Shown here in pieces: positions 34,201-43,866 of a DNA stretch of 64,000 nucleotides. Source of the DNA: Byssochlamys sp. IMV 00236 (Eukaryota > Ascomycota > Eurotiomycetes > Eurotiales > Thermoascaceae); assembly GCA_001931875.2 (NCBI GenBank), contig MSJH02000838.1, positions 39,096 through 103,095 of the forward strand, read 5' to 3'. Every line of letters begins with the position of its first letter. Position 1 is the first letter of the stretch. The translations under genes and the position numbers were made by a program. The notes beneath the pieces are model-generated. The model saw only the letters and a program-made list of their open reading frames with translations, had not been told where the DNA came from and did not search any database.

Positions 34201-35151
34201 TCATCTATCCCTCTCGAGTTGAATCTGGTGCCAGCTCGCCGCCACGATTGACGTGATATGAGGGTCAATGTTGAAGGGAGATTTGACCGCACCTGAGGAA
34301 GCGGATGGGCTGACGCAGGGATGGTCAACGTCCCGGCGAACCCTCGTATGACAGACGTTAGAATTCGAGAGGCATCGAGCGCCACTCTTTCGTGGCTAGC
34401 TAGGCGGCTCCTGAAGAGAAGAAGAGGATTGATCATATAATGATTCCATAACATGTCTCCGTCGAGACTATCGATATCGAAGGCGGTCGACTCATTGTAA
34501 CTGATAGCTCGTCAGCTTGGCTCCTTTGGACCCAGGCAGGTACGATGTCTACTCACCGGTCCTGGAGGCGATCCGTGAGGTTGAAGTCGAGGCTGTAGTA
34601 GAAACTGCCATCATTCAGGAGTTTTTTCAGAGCAAGGAATGGATGGTCTGTAACAACATCTCTAGGGTCCTGACTGAAGCTACGGCTGGTATCCTCAGCT
34701 CCCCATTGGGAGCCTGCTTCATATTCCAGTCCATTCTCATAATCGGAGCGATTTAGACAATCTGCCGGAATCAGCTTAGTCCTAGGGACGTGTTCAGAGA
34801 TATATACTGACAAAATTCTACGTTATCAATTCTTAGGACGGTCTCGCCTGGTCTAACTGTAGCCGCCTTCGAAGAGGCGGTAGCAACGCAGATAAAGACG
34901 TCGTGATTCAGTGTGATAAGACCCAGGGTACCGTGCCCCTCGCCCAGCAGTCTGTATTCTCTTAGATTGATCGAGGAGGCACTGCAGAACTCGACCAGGC
35001 AGCGTGGGGTCTCATTATTGCCAGCTTCCGGTATCCCATTAGACGATTCCCCCGCAATCGGTGTGTGCCGGAAGATCAGCGCATGTTCGCTCGTTACGAG
35101 GGCAATTGTGCGATCAGGCTGTTCTCGACAGAGAACACGAAGGGTCGACAT
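31232..35151 (-). CDS. Synaptojanin-type inositol polyphosphate 5-phosphatase (Sac1 + 5-phosphatase)
   Basis: Removes phosphates from PI(4,5)P2 and other phosphoinositides at plasma membrane and endosomes; counterpart of yeast Inp51/52/53. Seven exons on the complement: 34812-35151, 34557-34761, 32853-34500, 32498-32797, 32332-32441, 31936-32264 and 31232-31863; 1187 aa; introns 50-72 nt. The Sac domain spans about residues 60-560 and has an intact C-x5-R-T active site (C-L-D-C-L-D-R-T, C473-R479), so both enzymes may be active, unlike Inp51. The 5-phosphatase domain begins near W-V-G-T-F-N-L-N-G and has V-I-W-L-G-D-F-N-Y-R-I, C-D-R-V-L-W and S-D-H-R-P-V. The tail is Pro-rich (A-P-P-P-I-P-R-K-P, T-P-P-A-P-P-A-P), as expected for SH3 partners. 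Exon 1 uses donor GTCAGT to give V-E-F-Y-C-L-N. Confidence 0.95.
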
Positions 35152-35685
35152 GATCTAGGGGAACTGTGCGTCCACCATCCAAGACCAGATCGACCGATCA
35201 TGGGGGTGGAGGGGAGCGGTTTGCTGGAGGGGTTGAATGAGTTGAGATGTGGTGAGCTTGAGCCGGCGATTTGCGTCAGAAGGCTTGCGCGTCGCTCCGG
35301 GGAGGGCGATTACTGTGACAGATCAGTGCCAAAATATAATACTTAACATCACTGCGCCTGGAGTTTTCTCGCAGAGCGCAGAGAAAGTCATCGATTGATG
35401 GTCGTGTTATTAGACCTTTAATGTACTAGTTAGTGTTGGCCAATAACTAGTTAAGTCAAAGTAGGAGTTCTTAGGTCATCAGCCAGGCTCGTGCCCCGTT
35501 GCTGGTTTAAGCCTTACGGTCTTCAAGAGAGGGATTAATTACCAAAACAGGTAGATCTCTGTATAACTAAGATAAGATAATAATAATTAAGTTAATGAAT
35601 TGAAGAATACTAAGCTAGTTAACTATATAAACGTATTGTGGACAGGACTCTCACGTCTTCCGTGAGATGAAATAATGTCGACTGC
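35152..35685. promoter_or_regulatory. Intergenic, promoter of the phosphatase gene
   Basis: 534 bp between the phosphatase start (-) and the stop of the upstream 138-aa gene (-). The section 35400-35640 is A+T-rich. No gene seen. Confidence 0.5.
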
Positions 35686-36236
35686 TCAAGGTGACTCGAG
35701 ATGGCTTCCAGCAGAGTTAACGAGGACCTGCAAGTCACCAGCGACACGTTTACAGGAATCGTTCAAGCGTTCCACGTGGGCAAGTATGAGGCTTTCTATC
35801 TCAGCACGCCTCTGTATGAGTTCAGCCAGGCGTTTAATCCGAGTCGCCCGGCGCCCGGCGCTAATCTGGCGTCAGAAACCGAGCCAACTTTCTAAGTTAT
35901 AGAAGCTGGCTGACATACATAGAACGCCTGCTAGCGATAACTCGATTATGTAGATGCAGCTCGAATTCTTGTGCTCTCGATTGGTGATGTTCCTCAAGCG
36001 CCTGTTTGTGGCGTCTAGCGCGCTCTTCGAACTAGTCACGGACGGAAGAGTGTCAGCGTGGCAGCGATGTATATATGTCTTCAGACCAGAAGACACTGTG
36101 ATACTACTTGGCTCACAGATGCGTCCATGTCTTTCAAGGAAAAAGACATATCAGCGGACCCTTGGGCCGCCTGTCTTCGTGACAATGGCTGCTGGCGCCC
36201 CGAACGAGCGTTGCCGGGTTTTTTCTTAGCAGCCAT
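35686..36236 (-). CDS. Coiled-coil protein of 138 aa (unknown function)
   Basis: Exons on the complement: 36117-36236, 35915-36031 and 35686-35865, all phase 0; introns 85 nt (GTGAGC...GACTAG) and 49 nt (GTCAGC...GCCAG). Residues 1-40 are basic and polar (M-A-A-K-K-K-P-G). Residues 41-138 are almost entirely charged helix (F-E-E-R-A-R-R-H-K-Q-A-L-E-E-H, then R-I-K-R-L-A-E-L-I-Q-R-R-A-E-I and L-A-H-V-E-R-L-N-D), a likely coiled coil. No motif I can name; size and build resemble small subunits of kinetochore or tethering complexes, but that is only an impression. The second donor is uncertain: an alternative at the GTTATC 27 nt upstream would remove 9 residues. Divergent from PXR1, 347 bp apart. 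Confidence 0.7.
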
Positions 36237-36583
36237 GATCAGAGTATTTCCAGCGTCAAGAACAAAGAACCAGGCTAATCACACAGCTCTCTGGTTGGAC
36301 AGTGAGACGAAGTTCGAGGGCAAAAGTCTGGGTTCCGATCGATAACTAGTCAAATGAACTACTCCGTAGTGAGTTAAGTGAACTACTTAAAACTAAGCGC
36401 TGGACGGCAAAAAAAAGTCTTAGTCATCACACCTATCTCCGCATGGTTATTTTCTTCAAGTCGCTAGAATATCTCAACGCCAACCACGGGTTGATTAACG
36501 GGTTGACGAGGGGATTCTTATAACAGAACGGGCCTTTTAAAGATACAGATTATCTCGTCTGTTCCAATCCCAAGTGGCCCAAA
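36237..36583. promoter_or_regulatory. Intergenic, divergent promoter region
   Basis: 347 bp between the 138-aa coiled-coil gene (-) and PXR1 (+). An 18-20 bp phrase ending in gtcaaatgaactact/gttaagtgaactact is repeated at about 36349-36387. Confidence 0.5.
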
Positions 36584-37634
36584 ATGGGTCTCGCAGGCCC
36601 TCGAAAGTGAGTGAGCAGCGCTAGGACGACGTGCGACTGCGACTGCTGCTACTAATGCTAATGCTAATGCGCTTATTTTCCAGGAGGACCAAGATCTCTC
36701 ATGACCCAAACAATACGAATTGGGCACGTTCGACTAGTGGCTTTGGCCACAAAATCATGAGCTCGCAGGGGTGGACTCCTGGCAGTCTCCTCGGCGCTCG
36801 CGATGCTGCGCATGCTGATCATTTCACCGCAGGCAGTGCCTCTCATATCCGGGTCTCTCTGAAGGATGATACTCTCGGATTAGGCGCGAGACCGAAGCGC
36901 GATTTAATTGACGGCCCGACCGGATTGGACGCTTTTCAGGGCCTGCTGGGTCGACTCAACGGCAAAACAGATGCGGAGCTGGAGAAGGAACAGCGAAAGC
37001 GTGACGACGTCAAACTCGCTATCTATACTGCAAGAAAATGGCAGGCAGTTAGATTCGTCAGTGGCGGTTTGCTCGTCCCTGAGAAGATGGAGGCGCTTCC
37101 CAACAAGACTCGAGAGGAGCCCGATAAGCAAGGGCCTAGCGCTGCAGACTCTGCTGAGGAATCACAGCCGGAGTCAGAATCGGAAAAGGAAAAGTCTAAG
37201 AAGTCTAAGAAATCTAAGAAATCCAAAAAGTCCAAGAAGGGTGATTCCGACGTCAAGCCAGATGCAGACAGTCGGTCGTCTTCCAAGAGCAAGCGCAAAG
37301 AGTCTAAGAAACGGAAACACGGTGGTGGAAGCGATCAATCCGATGATAATCAAGAAGGCGACGAAGAACAAAAGGCAGTCCCCAAGCCTTCCAAGTCGAA
37401 GGATGCAGAGACCAATGGGTCCCAGACTTCTTCAAGATCTGAAACGCCCGCGACCTCGAGGGAGCGCATTCCTATGGGAAGGCATATTTTCCGAAGCAGA
37501 CATATCCAGCAAAAGAAAAAGGCACTTATGGACGATAAATCGCTCAATGAGGTAATTGGCTGCATCCTGCCTTCCATATCGTATGTGCTCGCATCATCTA
37601 ATTGTCACGGCAGATATTTATGATCAAATCCTGA
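36584..37634 (+). CDS. pxr1: PXR1/GNO1, G-patch nucleolar RNA-processing protein (PinX1-related)
   Basis: Nucleolar factor that activates the helicase Prp43 in rRNA and snoRNA maturation and, like PinX1, can restrain telomerase. Exons 36584-36606 (23 nt), 36684-37551 and 37614-37634 (21 nt) give 303 aa. The first exon supplies M-G-L-A-G-P-R-K and the last I-F-M-I-K-S, both hallmarks of fungal PXR1. The G-patch (G-F-G-H-K-I-M-S-S-Q-G-W-T-P-G, D-D-T-L-G-L-G-A) covers about residues 23-72. The middle holds a Lys/Ser repeat built from a near-perfect 9-bp unit (about 37194-37240, K-K-S repeats), the K-K-E/D-type nucleolar region. The small terminal exons are conserved and close in frame. Confidence 0.96.
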
Positions 37635-38368
37635 ACACCTGATCTAATCACGGACATACCGACCTACTATAGACGAATCAATCTTCGTCACAGCATTTCC
37701 AGCGGCAGGCCGCTGGATATACAATTGAAATTCGATACCAATAGAGCATCTGCCATCTTATCTGAAAAAGTTGTCACATGGGTTGATATCAAAGCCTCTG
37801 GCCCCTCACACTCCGCCATTTGTCTTTGCAGGCTCAGTGAGGAATTGTATAGAGTGATATTCAAGAGATTGAAGAATAAAGGGAGTAGATACGCGCTACG
37901 AGTAGGAGTGTGAAATCAATCTAAATATATATATATATATAAATAATATGGTATAGAAGTTTCTAAATATGGGATCTGCCCGAGAAGGCAGGCGGTGTAG
38001 AGTAAACCGAGTGTAACAACGTCATCCAACTCCGAGTAGAATAATAATCAACGAACTAGTTACAACTCTCACTTGCGCTCCTCTCCCCTGCTCTTTCCTT
38101 GACTCTCTGCTGCTTATAATTGATTTCTCCCCCAGCGGACTCTCTATGTCCTTTATTTGACATTGGAGGTTTTGCCATTCGCCCTCCTCCCTTACACCTA
38201 CGGTCATAACCTAGTCTGCCGCGGTACTTACCGGGCACATGGCTGCGGATTATTAGACTCGCTACGTTCCACATCGTTCTCCTTACCGAGCTCAACACCC
38301 CCTTTGCCAGGTATATCGCCTGCTAGATATTGTACTCGCTACATGAAAACTCTCGCGCGACCACGTCC
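37635..38368. other. Intergenic between PXR1 and DGAT2
   Basis: 734 bp, both genes on the + strand. It holds a (AT)n microsatellite at 37925-37940. A 62-codon frame at 37725-37913 starts with a non-ATG codon and resembles no family; it is probably 3' UTR sequence. Confidence 0.45.
37925..37940. repeat. (AT)8 microsatellite
   Basis: Dinucleotide run in the PXR1-DGAT2 intergenic region. Confidence 0.85.
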
Positions 38369-39849
38369 ATGTCCTCAGTTCATATCCTTCCTCCGGAGCC
38401 TTCAGGCGCCCGCGAAGGTGTCAATGTGACATCCAAATTCAGCGATGTCGCAGCTGTAGATGAAACCTCAGAAGCTACATCTACTATCGGTATAGGAAAT
38501 GACACTCAGCTGGAGGGTCAGCCCGGACAGTTGTCAGACGTCACAAAGGGCCCAACAGCGGACGGTATCGCCCGTCATCCCGACAGCGGCGAGAAGCATG
38601 CTCCAGAGTCTCGTAGAGACCCTGGTGGCTTAGCAGCACCTTCGGAAACTCCTCAGAAAGAGGCGGTCAGATCCATCACAATTGAAGATCCGCACAGCAG
38701 AAATGCGCCTGGAAAACAGTCTGGAACCACTAATGGAAAGAGCCATGGGTAAGAGTCAACTCTGCTTTTCCCTTTTAACCCCCCCTCGCTTCATGGCATT
38801 CGAGCTGACGATCAGACTGCAGTATCCGCTGGGCGCCACTGAATGTCGGCCTAGAACGGCGCCTTCAGACGTTCGTCGTCCTTTGCCATACACTAACTAT
38901 ACCTATCTTTTTGACTCTTTTTTTCTTCCTGTGTGCCATACCCTTGTTCTGGCCTCTACTCATCCCGTACTTGATATACATTCTACTTTTCGCTGACGGT
39001 GCCACATCCGGGACTTTGCGTGGCCGTAGTAATTTTCTGCGTTCGCTTCCTGTTTGGTCGCTGTACGCAAACTATTTCCCTGCCCGTCTGCACCGCTCGG
39101 TGCCCCTGGAGCCAACTCGAAAGTACATATTTGGGTATCATCCTCATGGCATCATCTCGCACGGAGCCTTTTCTGCCTTTGCTACAGAAGCTCTTGGCTT
39201 CTCTAAACTTTTCCCGGGGATCACGAACACACTGCTTACCCTGGATTCAAATTTCCGGATCCCCTTCTACAGGGAGTATGTCCTCGGCATGGGACTTGCG
39301 AGCGTTTCCCGCGAGTCGTGCGAGAACCTGCTGACCAAAGGCGGCATTGATGGAGAAGGGATGGGCCGTGCCATCACGATCGTGGTAGGCGGGGCTCGGG
39401 AGTCTCTTCATGCGCTACCTCATACTATGCGTCTGGTCTTGAAGAGCCGCAAGGGGTTCGTGAAGCTGGCAGTCCGGACAGGAGCGGATCTTGTTCCCGT
39501 CCTAAGCTTTGGGGAGAACGAATTATATGATCAAGTACGCTCAGACGAGCACCCTCTCATACACAAATTGCAGATGCTGGTCAAGCGGACTATGGGATTT
39601 ACAATCCCCTTGTTCCACGCTCGGGGAGTATTCAATTATGACGTGGGCCTGATGCCTTATCGACGGCCAATGAATATCGTTGTTGGCAGGCCTATTCGCG
39701 TGGTTCAGCAACGGAAGGGGGCGCCCCTGGATGAGCGCTACGTGGACGAGCTGCATGCCAAATACGTCCAGGAGTTGGAGCGGATATGGGAAGAATACCG
39801 AGACATCTTCTCCGCCGACAGAGTCTCAGAGCTGGAGATTTTAGAGTAA
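38369..39849 (+). CDS. Diacylglycerol O-acyltransferase, DGAT2 family
   Basis: Adds a fatty acyl group from acyl-CoA to diacylglycerol, making storage triacylglycerol at the ER and lipid droplets. Two exons, 38369-38748 and 38823-39849 (74-nt intron, donor GTAAGA), 468 aa. Residues 1-125 are polar, low-complexity and poorly conserved, as in fungal DGAT2. Two adjoining membrane segments follow at about 143-181, then the diagnostic F-G-Y-H-P-H-G (230-236) with its catalytic His, R-E-Y-V-L-G-M-G-L, the G-G-A-R-E-S-L motif, V-P-V-L-S-F-G-E-N-E and the C-terminal G-x-P-I-R-V. The start is the first ATG of the frame; an upstream TTG-led extension was not used. Convergent with the glycosyltransferase gene. 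Confidence 0.95.
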
Positions 39850-40334
39850 CCAGATTTTCTCTGATACTATATTCCAGAAAGCATGTTTTCAGGTGCGGCT
39901 GAGCGTATAGGTCGATTGACAGATCGGAAGCCCTTCCTAAGTGGTCATGGCGTTTGTTATGAGAAGTTACCTTTCCCATATATTGAGTCGAGAGTATTAA
40001 TGCTATGAAAAGGCTGGACCCTTAACAGCGCAGTACCCACTGCTGCTGCTGCCAGTTCTGAAAAGTCGAAAGCGCGAGACATGCTTGCAGGGTCGGTTCT
40101 TATCAATAATGGTTTCTCGTGACATTCTCCTTTAGTTAGATAGATAGATACATGTATGCATAAGATAACAATAAACACGGCGCTTCCAATGCACGCTTCA
40201 GAAAAACAACCATGAGTAGATGCTCCAATCCTGTAGAAAGCAACAAGCAGCTATTCTGAAGAAATATATAGCAACGATCACTGTTAATTTGGGCGACGGA
40301 GAGAAATAGACTCTTTACTCGATGCACAATCTTC
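39850..40334. other. Intergenic, convergent 3' ends
   Basis: 485 bp between the stops of DGAT2 (+) and the fucosyltransferase-like gene (-). Contains short gata repeats (tagatagatagata, near 40136-40150). No gene. Confidence 0.5.
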
Positions 40335-42149
40335 TCACCACAGCATGCCGTCCCAGTGGCCACCGCCATCGATATTCTGCCACGCAGATTCTTTTATAGC
40401 CTTATCCCATCCCAAGATCACAGCCAACAGACGACATGTCATGCTACTGACGCCGCAAACCACCATATCAGTCTGACCCAGCACCGCCAGGTCAAGTAGA
40501 TAGGCACGACCGATGAATTTCCGCAAATAGAGAGCGTTATCATTCCCGGCCGCGTGATGGTTGTTTTCCGAATCAGATACGTGCTCTTGCAGATGCAAGA
40601 AGTGACCTAGATGCCTCTTCGAAGCTGGTGGTCCTGCTCGTCGGGTGTATGACAAACCCAGAGACCAAAACATATCTTTGAAAAAGCCGCCTTCCCATCC
40701 GATATTGTCGTCGATAGAAGATTTCTTCGCTTGGCCTTGGGACGCCGAGGCTTGATCTAGCGTTTTCTTAGTTGCCAGAGAAATGAAATGTTGTGCCTTT
40801 TCAGCACCTGAGAACTCGGTATTGTCATAGACGTCTGGATCATCCGAGGCTAGGATCAATTTTGAAGCTGTTCTCGCTTCGTTGATAGAATGTTTATTAT
40901 GGGTTGCAGTCAGTGAACTTTCAAGTATCCTTTCGGCTGCCTCTCTGTACTGCTCCAGGGGTATGTAGGAGTCTTGATATTGGAACTCCCGTGGATGGAG
41001 ATCACCGCGGCGGACGTGGATTCCGACCTGCTTGCCTCCGTGAGACTGCACTGCAGATTTGAGTTCGTCGGAACGACTCTTCGAGTACGACATATCTTCA
41101 TCAGCTAGTTTGAATAATGATTCATATCCTGCTCGAAGGAGAGAGAAGATGTGTCTGTGACGCTCGACCCCTGTCTTGCTGCGGTCTGTAAACTGCTTCT
41201 GGAAGCTATCACCAAATGTCCAAGGCGCCGTTGCCATCGACACAACCAGATGGCGTGCTTCATGAGGACAAGGGACTCTTTCTCTGGGAGGAGGGGGCAA
41301 ACAGTCGGGTTTTGGAGGCGGTTGGAAATACGAGGTGTAGTTTCCATACGCCCAATTCGTATCATCGATAAAGAAAGATCGTCCTTCCTTTTGAGCGAGA
41401 CCATAGCTCATCCACAGGCCCCATAGGGTCTTTCCAAGTCCTGCCTCCTCGCTCTGCAATACGTAAGTCAGACTCTTCTTGCAGACCTGGTTGTTCGAGT
41501 GAGAACCGACGGCTGTATCTTCCTGCTGTCCTTCATCCAGCGGCGGTAATAGGCCCTGTTTAGCAGCGTCGGAAATATCCACGAAGCCCGGGTCTTTCTG
41601 ATAGTAACTGTGAGAATGACCTGGCGGACTCCGCCCTGCCATCTCCGCGACACTTCTTGAGATCTCCTCGCATTGAGAGCAGAGTCTAGCGTATTCCGAA
41701 GGAGCAAGTGGAAAAGCCAGATCCTGCGGGATCGAGACTGTCCATTTCGGCTTCCCTTCTAAGCCTGTGATAGCGATTGGAATCGGCTGCTCGGGCAGCG
41801 TCTCAGTCCCAACAATCTCATACGCATCTCTACCCGTGGGAACGAAATCGACGACGTCCACAAACTGAGATGATAGAAGAAACGCAACAACCCTCTTAAT
41901 CAGGATGAACACGACTATCAAGGCGGATATATAGAATAACAATCGACGAATTCTGCGGTTCCATCGCGGTTGGAACTTCTTGCCCTTTGGAGGAGCTGCT
42001 AGAAATGGAAGCCCTGGTGACGGAAGAGGCGAGTCGACTAAAGGTATTCGCAGATTATGCTGAGATGAAGATGTCTCGGGAAAAGTGCTTCGAGTGGGCG
42101 TCTTCCGAAGAGACAAGCTCGAAGGGGGCTCACGGGACGATAGCAGCAT
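40335..42149 (-). CDS. Type II membrane glycosyltransferase, fucosyltransferase-like
   Basis: A single uninterrupted frame of 604 aa. The N-terminal cytosolic tail (about 69 residues, basic before the membrane) is followed by one hydrophobic segment at about 70-92, then a luminal stem and catalytic domain: the layout of Golgi glycosyltransferases. The motif V-G-I-H-V-R-R-G-D at residues 375-383 is the donor-binding loop of the GT-B fucosyltransferases (alpha-1,6 and O-fucosyl types), and L-I-L-A-S-D-D-P-D-V-Y is the matching downstream acidic motif. The domain ends with D-M-V-V-C-G-V-S-S-M-T-C-R-L-L, also typical. The donor sugar and acceptor are not known; GDP-fucose is an inference. The start is the first ATG after the stop-free leader; the preceding frame has only a TTG. 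A (GA)8 tract lies 70-85 bp upstream. Confidence 0.85.
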   Translation of the reverse strand: MLLSSREPPSSLSLRKTPTRSTFPETSSSQHNLRIPLVDSPLPSPGLPFLAAPPKGKKFQPRWNRRIRRLLFYISALIVVFILIKRVVAFLLSSQFVDVVDFVPTGRDAYEIVGTETLPEQPIPIAITGLEGKPKWTVSIPQDLAFPLAPSEYARLCSQCEEISRSVAEMAGRSPPGHSHSYYQKDPGFVDISDAAKQGLLPPLDEGQQEDTAVGSHSNNQVCKKSLTYVLQSEEAGLGKTLWGLWMSYGLAQKEGRSFFIDDTNWAYGNYTSYFQPPPKPDCLPPPPRERVPCPHEARHLVVSMATAPWTFGDSFQKQFTDRSKTGVERHRHIFSLLRAGYESLFKLADEDMSYSKSRSDELKSAVQSHGGKQVGIHVRRGDLHPREFQYQDSYIPLEQYREAAERILESSLTATHNKHSINEARTASKLILASDDPDVYDNTEFSGAEKAQHFISLATKKTLDQASASQGQAKKSSIDDNIGWEGGFFKDMFWSLGLSYTRRAGPPASKRHLGHFLHLQEHVSDSENNHHAAGNDNALYLRKFIGRAYLLDLAVLGQTDMVVCGVSSMTCRLLAVILGWDKAIKESAWQNIDGGGHWDGMLW

Positions 42150-43866
42150 GTTTTCGTTTTTTTCGTTCCCCGTAGAGTGCAGTATGTGTCTCTCTGTGCG
42201 TGTGTATGTATATATATAGAGAGAGAGAGAGAGAAGCAAAACTGCTTAGGCTCGAGAAAGCAGAGCCGTCATGCCATTTATCAGACGAGCGGTTCTTCTG
42301 ATTGCCCTCGAAGAGATAAACACGATAATTGACCTCTGGATCGCAAGAGGCGATCTTATAAACAGAAAAAGTATATATCAGAGACTCCCCGAGTCTGACA
42401 TGCACTTCAGATACCAGAAGATGCAGGGATCAAGCAAAAGATGTCATCCTGCGAGAACAGCGAGCAAACCCACGAGCCCGTTCGTCCTCAATGTCGATCA
42501 GAGAGAGACCCAGTACTTACTTAGTAGGTAGTCTAGTCTCTCAGCTGCAATTGGAGTGGGTCGCTCATGTCCAGGAGCAGTAATGAAGGAACAGTGCAAT
42601 GGTACCAAAGAAATTAATGGGAGATGGATTGTCAACACTATCTTGACGCTCCAGAGCGCGACTGACAGTTAGTCCATCTGCTAAAAAGTAAAAAGAAAAA
42701 AACAAAGGCAGGGAGCCGTTTGGCCTGTGACTACTTTGAGTAGCCAGGGGACAACCAGATGTCAAAAGAAAAAGAATACAAGGATTGGAACAGAAGGGCC
42801 ATGTGTTGAATGTACATACAGTATAACAAGATCAGGAGGGGTTTCGAGAAAGCCGAAATGTTTCATCGACGGCGGAAGTTTCCAGGTGCGAAATGCCGGG
42901 TGCAACTCCATTTTTGCCTGCGTCAGTGTGGAGAGAAAGCCCAAGTACTAGCTAAAGGGAGAGAGAGCACCACATACTCTACGCCACCCACGCCTCATCA
43001 CTCATCGCCCATGTCACTTCACGATGGCATGCGAGGCCTACATTATTCGCTGTTAGCTCGAGCGCGACCCGAGACGGCGGTTTCAGGGTCTGACAGGTAT
43101 TAACACTGGGAGATCGCCAACGGGCTGTCGACCGGAAATCGGGCGCAGTTGAAACCTCCACTTGATAGATAGACAGGGTCCAGGGAGAAACATCAGACTG
43201 GGGGTACTCTACCATAGAAATCTCCGGAGCCTGTTGTCATTTGAATTCGCGCTTACTCAAGTTGCACTGCATGCTACCATCTGGGTGATTGTTTTCCTCC
43301 TTGAAACTACTTAAGGATCCTTGACTATGTATTACAGTACACCGAGGTACTCGTTCAAAGTTCTAGTCTAGGTCCAATACGCCTATGCGACTGAGAAGGC
43401 TGTAGCAGCATCCAAGGCCGACAAAATGTCTGTCAAGACTCGAACAATTGATGTACAGTATTATTATTAGACTCCTGCCATCATATGGATCAACCACATC
43501 ACTCTCTCATGCTAATATTATACTATACACTCGGAAACAGGAGAATAGGCAAAATTCGAAACACTATACATACAATCGTTCGAATTATGGCAGAGAACAT
43601 AGCCAAATTATGACACTAATCATTGCTCATATCCCACCAAGAACGGTCATGACGACAGCCTGGGAATAAAGATCACATGAAAACAGTCGATTAGATAAAA
43701 AGCCGTCAATAAATAAATAAAAAAAAAACGCTATGGAAAAGAACACGTGGGTATCAGGAGATCGGAGGTCAAGTAATACGCAACAAGAATGACAAGGTAA
43801 ACACTCAAATCCTCCAAGACGTACGCCTTTCCGTAAACCAGACTCCGTAGCAGATGGATTGCGTGC
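42150..43866. promoter_or_regulatory. Intergenic upstream of the glycosyltransferase gene
   Basis: 1.7 kb between the glycosyltransferase start (-) and the kinesin stop (-). Starts with a (GA)8 tract at 42219-42234. Short frames on both strands (60-97 codons) show no recognisable protein and no paired splice sites that join them. The section near 43680-43740 is A-rich. Confidence 0.45.
42219..42234. repeat. (GA)8 microsatellite in the 5' leader
   Basis: Dinucleotide run 70-85 bp upstream of the glycosyltransferase ATG; purine-rich on the + strand, so CT-rich in the sense of the gene, as in many fungal core promoters. Confidence 0.85.

Noticed and set aside
37725..37913. 62-codon frame after pxr1
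   Set aside because: Non-ATG start and no homology seen; most likely 3' UTR of pxr1.
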